Shown: positions 60,191 through 64,000 of the stretch, in pieces | How the letters are laid out: each line of letters begins with the position of its first letter | Numbering within the stretch: position 1 is the first letter of the stretch | From: Streptomyces camelliae | GTDB taxonomy: Bacteria; Actinomycetota; Actinomycetes; Streptomycetales; Streptomycetaceae | NCBI RefSeq assembly: GCF_027625935.1 | Contig: NZ_CP115300.1 | Span: 4,836,001-4,900,000 of the forward strand | Reading direction: 5' to 3' | Length of the DNA stretch: 64,000 bases | The notes under the pieces: model-generated | What the model was told of the DNA's origin: nothing | Seen by the model: the letters and a program-made list of their open reading frames with translations, nothing else | Database searches by the model: none | Made by a program: the position numbers and the translations under genes

Positions 60191-61837
60191 GTGAACTTCA
60201 CGCGCTGGAGCGCCCGGCTCCCCGGAACGCAGCGCCGCGCCGCCGCGCGGACCGAGACCCCGGTCTCCCCGGACCGGCGGGGAGAAGGCTCCGTGCCCGC
60301 GGCCCGCGCCGAGCCGCCCGCCGACGGCACACCCCCGGTGCCCGCCGTCGACGAACTGCCCGCGCGCGACGTCCTCGACCGCGTCCCGGCCCTGGTCGCC
60401 CTGGTCCACGGCCCCGACCACCGCATCGCCTACGTCAACGACGCCTACACGGCGGCCTTCGGCGTACGGCCGATGGGCGCACCCGCCCGCGAGGCCCTGC
60501 CCGAACTCGCCGAACTGGGCCTGCTCCCGCTCCTCGACCAGGTGCTGCGCAGCGGCAAGCCCCGCACCCTGAAGTCCCGCAAGGCCGTCGACGGCCGGTC
60601 GTACACCTTCACCTGCACCCCCGTCGCCGAGGACGGCGACCGCGACGGCGGCGTGCTGGTCTTCGCGACGGACGTCACCGACCACGCGGAAGCCGCCGAG
60701 CGCCTGCGGGCGAGCGAGCGCCGCCAGCGCGAAACGGCCGTCACCCTCCAGCGCTCCCTCCTCCCCCAGGAGCTGGAACAGCCCGACGACCTGCGCATCG
60801 CCGCCACCTACCAGCCCGGCGGCACGGAAGCGGCGGTCGGCGGCGACTGGTACGACGTCATCACCCTCGGCGGCGGCCGCACCGCCCTGGTCATCGGCGA
60901 CGTCATGGGCCGGGGCGTGCGCGCGGCGGCGGTCATGGGCCAGCTGAGGACGGCCGTGCGCGCGTACGCCCGCCTGGACCTCCCCCCGCACGAGGTCCTG
61001 CAACTGCTCGACGGCCTGGCCATAGAGATCGACGCCAACCAGATCGCCACCTGCGTCTACGCCGTCCACGACCCCAACGAGGGCCGGCTGGTCTACGCCT
61101 CCGCCGGCCACCTCCCGATCCTGGTCCGCGACGAGAACGGCACGGTCTCCCGCGCCGACGAACCCACCGGCCCGCCACTCGGCACCGGCGGCTGGATGCA
61201 CGCGTCGGGCTCGATCGCCCTGGGCCCCGGCTCCACGGCGGTCCTCTACACGGACGGCCTGGTCGAGCGCCGCGACGAGGACCTGGACGAGGGCATCGCG
61301 TCCCTCGAACGCGCCCTCGCGGGTGCCACAGGCACCCCCCAGGTGATCTGCGACCGCCTGGTCCGCTCGGCAGGCGTCACCGCCGACCACGACGACGACG
61401 TCGCCGTCCTGGTCCTCCAGCATCCCGCCCGTACGGGCCCCGACGGCGACCTCTTCCGCAACGCGGCCCTGGAACTCCTCGGCGGCGTGGAGGCGGCCCC
61501 ACGCGCGCGTGCGTTCGCCTCCGGCGTCCTGACGAGCTGGCGCTTCCCCGCCGAACTCCAGGACCTCGGCGTCCTCGCCGCCAGCGAACTGGTCGCCAAC
61601 AGCCTCCAGCACGGCACCCCACCGATGCGCCTGCGCCTGCGCCGCACCGACCGCCGTCTGATCATCGAGGTCACCGACGGCGACGACCACCTCCCCCGCC
61701 GCCGCCGCGCGGAGCCGGCCGACGAGTCCGGCCGGGGCATCGCCATCGTGGCGACCATCGCGTCCAACTGGGGTTCACGGCGGACACCGGGCGGGGGGAA
61801 GGCGGTGTGGTGCGAGTTCGTCCTGCAGAAGGGCTAG
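60191..61837 (+). CDS. PAS-SpoIIE-HATPase regulatory protein
   Basis: A 548-residue protein: PAS-type sensor (~60-175, RIAYVNDAYTAAFGV), SpoIIE phosphatase (LQRSLLPQELEQPDDLRIAA, VGGDWYDVI, VIGDVMGRGVRAAA, LYTDGLVERRDE, DHDDDVAVLVLQ) and a C-terminal HATPase_c module (LAASELVANSLQHG; GRGIAIVATIA). It may both dephosphorylate and phosphorylate an anti-anti-sigma partner. GTG 60191 (MNFTRW) lies 12 nt after a GAGG; the open frame to 60074 is less likely. Confidence 0.88.
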   Translation: MNFTRWSARLPGTQRRAAARTETPVSPDRRGEGSVPAARAEPPADGTPPVPAVDELPARDVLDRVPALVALVHGPDHRIAYVNDAYTAAFGVRPMGAPAREALPELAELGLLPLLDQVLRSGKPRTLKSRKAVDGRSYTFTCTPVAEDGDRDGGVLVFATDVTDHAEAAERLRASERRQRETAVTLQRSLLPQELEQPDDLRIAATYQPGGTEAAVGGDWYDVITLGGGRTALVIGDVMGRGVRAAAVMGQLRTAVRAYARLDLPPHEVLQLLDGLAIEIDANQIATCVYAVHDPNEGRLVYASAGHLPILVRDENGTVSRADEPTGPPLGTGGWMHASGSIALGPGSTAVLYTDGLVERRDEDLDEGIASLERALAGATGTPQVICDRLVRSAGVTADHDDDVAVLVLQHPARTGPDGDLFRNAALELLGGVEAAPRARAFASGVLTSWRFPAELQDLGVLAASELVANSLQHGTPPMRLRLRRTDRRLIIEVTDGDDHLPRRRRAEPADESGRGIAIVATIASNWGSRRTPGGGKAVWCEFVLQKG

Positions 61838-61875
61838 CGTCCTGGCCGCGGGAAGTCGTGCCGGGTGCCTGACGA

Positions 61876-63156
61876 CTACGCGGCCAGGGACTGCGCGGGT
61901 GCCTCACCCCGGGCAACCACGCGGCTGGTGCGCAGCCACGGCCGGTCCTGCACCGCCGTGAGCCGCCGGCCGAGCCGCAGCGCCAGCACCGTGATGCCCA
62001 GCGAGAACAGCAGGAACGTCACGATGTACGGCGCGGGCAGCGAGGCGCCCATGGGACCGCCCACCGCCGGACCGACGGCCAGCGCAAGCTGCTTGACCAG
62101 GGCGAACGCCGAGTTGTACTGCCCGGCCATGCCCTCCGGCGCCAGATCGGCGACCAGCGGCGCGACGGTCGGGGACAGCATCGCCTCACCGAGCCCGAAC
62201 AGCGCGTACGTCGAGACGAACGCGGCCGTCGCCATCTCCTGGCTGCCGTGCCCGAGCCCCGCGTACCCGGCGGCGACCCACGCCACCGCCCAGATGAGAC
62301 CCACCCCGGCGATCACCCGCGACCGCCGGCGCCGCTCGACGAACTTCAGCACGGCGAACTGGGCGACCACGATCATCAGCGTGTTCGCGGCCAGTGCCGT
62401 ACCGAGCGCGGAGGTCGATATCCCGGCCGCCTCGACGCCGTACGCGCTCAGCCCGGACTCGAACTGGCCGTAGCAGGCGAAGAACAGCACGAAGCCCAGC
62501 ACGCACAGCTGCACCATGGCCCGGTTGCCGAGCAGCTGCTTCCAGCTGCCTTTCGCCGACTCCGCGGGCAGGTCCGCCAGCCGCGGCGCGTGCGGCATCC
62601 GCACCGTCGCCATCACCACGACCAGCAGCAGGAACATCGCCGCCTCGATCGCGAACAGCAGCGTGAACGAGGACACCTGCGTGGTGTCGACGAGATGGCC
62701 GCCGATGAGTCCGCCGACACCGAGCCCCAGGTTCTGCAGGAAGAACTGCGTCGCGAACGCACGCGAGCGCGTGTCCGCCGTCGAGCAGTCCACGATCATC
62801 GTGGCCAGCGCCGGCTGCATCACGGCCTGCCCGGCCCCGAGCGCCGCGGCCGACAGCAGTACGGCGGTGGCGTTGCCCGCGAGCCCCAGGCTCAGGGCGC
62901 CGAGCGCGGCGGTGACCAGGGCGGCGAGCAGGACCGGCAGCGGGCCGCGCCGCACGATCGCCCGGCCGGCGAACGGCAGCACGATCAGCGCGGCCACGGC
63001 GAAGACGGCGAGGACGAGCCCCGCCGTCACGGCACCCAGCCCCCGCACCTGCGCCACATAGACGTACAGGTAGGGGACGGTGAAACCGAGCCCGAACGCG
63101 CTGAGTGCGTTGCCCACGTGGATCCGGCGCATCGCTGCGCCCATCGCCCTGGTCAC
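61876..63156 (-). CDS. MFS drug exporter (SCO4121-like)
   Basis: A 426-residue, 12-segment MFS protein (GNALSAFGLGFTVPYLYVYV; QPALATMIVDCSTADTRSRA). It is divergent from a MarR gene; I recall an S. coelicolor MFS/MarR pair (SCO4121/SCO4122) linked to fluoroquinolone and other drug efflux, and this layout matches. GTG 63156 follows GAGAGG; GTG 63171 would be another start. Confidence 0.88.
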   Translation of the reverse strand: MTRAMGAAMRRIHVGNALSAFGLGFTVPYLYVYVAQVRGLGAVTAGLVLAVFAVAALIVLPFAGRAIVRRGPLPVLLAALVTAALGALSLGLAGNATAVLLSAAALGAGQAVMQPALATMIVDCSTADTRSRAFATQFFLQNLGLGVGGLIGGHLVDTTQVSSFTLLFAIEAAMFLLLVVVMATVRMPHAPRLADLPAESAKGSWKQLLGNRAMVQLCVLGFVLFFACYGQFESGLSAYGVEAAGISTSALGTALAANTLMIVVAQFAVLKFVERRRRSRVIAGVGLIWAVAWVAAGYAGLGHGSQEMATAAFVSTYALFGLGEAMLSPTVAPLVADLAPEGMAGQYNSAFALVKQLALAVGPAVGGPMGASLPAPYIVTFLLFSLGITVLALRLGRRLTAVQDRPWLRTSRVVARGEAPAQSLAA

Positions 63157-63176
63157 GTTCACCTCTCTCACTACTG

Positions 63177-63254
63177 AGATCTGAAGGAGTTAGATCTGAA
63201 GACTTCAAAGCTAAAGTTCGAAGCTAAAGAGTACACAGTCAAGGACTTCAAAGC
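63177..63254. promoter_or_regulatory. Direct repeats in the exporter/MarR gap
   Basis: AGATCTGAAG occurs at 63177-63186 and 63192-63201, and ACTTCAAAGC at 63202-63211 and 63245-63254, with CTGAAG/CTTCAAAG forming half palindromes. This cluster between divergent genes is a likely MarR operator set. Confidence 0.7.
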
Positions 63255-63281
63255 AAAGGGAGTGCGTGCGATACTGCGGCC

Positions 63282-63830
63282 ATGGCCGACACCCCCGGCG
63301 TCACGGAGCCGACCCTCGAAGAACAGATCGCCGCCTACCAGCGCGAGTTCCAGGACCTCGACCCCCAGGTCGAGAAGATCGTCTCGGCCCTGTCCCGGCT
63401 CAACCGCCGCATGAACGTCGCCTACGGCCGCCAGACCTCCGCCCTCGGCATCAGCAACGCCGAGTGGGAGGTCCTCAAGGCCCTGGTCCTCTCCGGCGTC
63501 CCGTACCGCATGGGCCCCAGCGACCTCGCCAAGCGCCTCGGCCTCACACCGGCCGCGATGACCCACCGGATCGACCGCATGGTCGCCGAGGGGCTCGTCA
63601 CCCGGGAGCGGGACGAGTCCAACCGCGTCCGGGTGATCGTCGAGCTGACCCCCGAGGGCCGCGAGAAGTGGCTGGAGGCGATGCGCCTCGCCACGGTCTT
63701 CGAGGAGGACCTGCTCCAGGACCTCACCCCCGCGGAGCGCGCGGTACTGGGAGAGGTCCTCACCCGCCTCCTGCGCAGGGTGGAGTACGCCCAGCCGGAC
63801 GCCGGCGGCCGCCTCACCGACCTGGATTAA
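63282..63830 (+). CDS. MarR-family regulator (SCO4122-like)
   Basis: A 182-residue MarR protein: LAKRLGLTPAAMTHRIDRMV is the recognition helix region, DESNRVRVIVELTPEGREKW the wing. It lies divergent to the MFS exporter. ATG 63282 lies 6 nt after GATACT, a -10, so the transcript is probably leaderless. Confidence 0.9.
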   Translation: MADTPGVTEPTLEEQIAAYQREFQDLDPQVEKIVSALSRLNRRMNVAYGRQTSALGISNAEWEVLKALVLSGVPYRMGPSDLAKRLGLTPAAMTHRIDRMVAEGLVTRERDESNRVRVIVELTPEGREKWLEAMRLATVFEEDLLQDLTPAERAVLGEVLTRLLRRVEYAQPDAGGRLTDLD

Positions 63831-63835
63831 AGATC

Positions 63836-63877
63836 TTGACAGCGGCTGTTGACACCGCCCTGCCCGATCCGTAAAGT
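63836..63877 (+). promoter_or_regulatory. Strong rightward promoter
   Basis: TTGACA at 63849-63854, then 17 bp, then TAAAGT at 63872-63877: near-consensus for the main vegetative sigma factor. A second TTGACA lies at 63836-63841. It drives a transcript leaving the window. Confidence 0.85.
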
Positions 63878-64000
63878 TCTTCGAGTTGCCACGGAGCCGT
63901 AACGCTTCTGCGGCAACACTCTCGCCACGCGAGTGGCACCCCAAACCACCAGCACGATCTCCCGGACGGGTTGATTTCGGCGTGCCCGAATTCAATTCGA
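63878..64000 (+). other. Leader region at the right edge
   Basis: Downstream of the promoter, GTTGCC (63886-63891) and GGCAAC (63913-63918) can pair as a stem around a ~21-nt loop. No gene starts before the window ends. Confidence 0.4.

Overview
The window is high-GC actinobacterial chromosome, almost certainly Streptomyces. The signs are strong third-position GC, GTG starts, leaderless-looking promoters, AfsR/SARP and SpoIIE-phosphatase genes, and an AtrA-type regulator beside a type II NADH dehydrogenase. Gene order from an HrpA helicase to a MarR/MFS pair resembles what I remember of the S. coelicolor SCO4092-SCO4122 core region; that synteny is from memory and unchecked. A perfect 20-bp parS-like palindrome sits in a tRNA cluster.

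Layout. 1-14.9 kb is core: a DUF6274 small protein, a duplicated tRNA-Asp 3' end, hrpA, a secreted beta-propeller protein, a tiny DivIVA-repeat/membrane-protein pair, the tRNA-Glu-Asp-Phe operon with parS, a membrane metallophosphoesterase, a metallopeptidase gene split by a ~790-bp insert that carries an intact inverted paralogue, a lipoprotein, a DEAD-box helicase with an RDR/RGG tail, and an APC permease. 14.99-33.54 kb is an integrated mobile element at tRNA-Lys, bounded by 51-bp direct repeats, with identical 22-bp putative integrase arm sites inside each end. It encodes a tyrosine integrase, Xre and Xis regulators, a DUF3631 ATPase, a DUF2637 membrane protein, MobC and a relaxase. No FtsK/TraB pump is visible, so it looks mobilizable rather than self-transmissible. 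Cargo is a DUF5994/SpoIIE-phosphatase block on the left. On the right is a regulatory group (DUF6879, Xre-DUF5753, HATPase) followed by a tight operon: a 44-aa peptide, a JmjC oxygenase, an aldo/keto reductase, a frameshifted aminoglycoside-phosphotransferase-like gene and a NUDIX hydrolase. This operon looks like an unrecognised peptide-modification (RiPP-like) system and is my main candidate for something new.

33.9-40.3 kb: a DUF1259 protein; a TetR repressor with tandem operators facing an NADPH:FMN reductase and a DHA2 exporter; then a riboflavin-precursor set (GTP cyclohydrolase II, MarR regulator, and a RibD-like protein with its two domains in reversed order), and initiator tRNA. 40.5-47.7 kb: a membrane SpoIIE phosphatase, a c-di-AMP riboswitch ahead of an M23 endopeptidase, an aldo/keto reductase, a PrsW protease with four 21-bp repeats upstream, TrmB and L-2-hydroxyglutarate oxidase. 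47.8-64 kb is a developmental and regulatory block: a sporulation-associated HTH/TPR protein, a degenerate asparagine-synthetase homologue, an AfsR-like SARP, a sigma factor fused to a zinc-finger, membrane segment and NPCBM domain, AtrA, NADH dehydrogenase, a PAS-SpoIIE-HATPase protein, and an MFS exporter divergent from a MarR regulator. A near-consensus promoter reads off the right edge.
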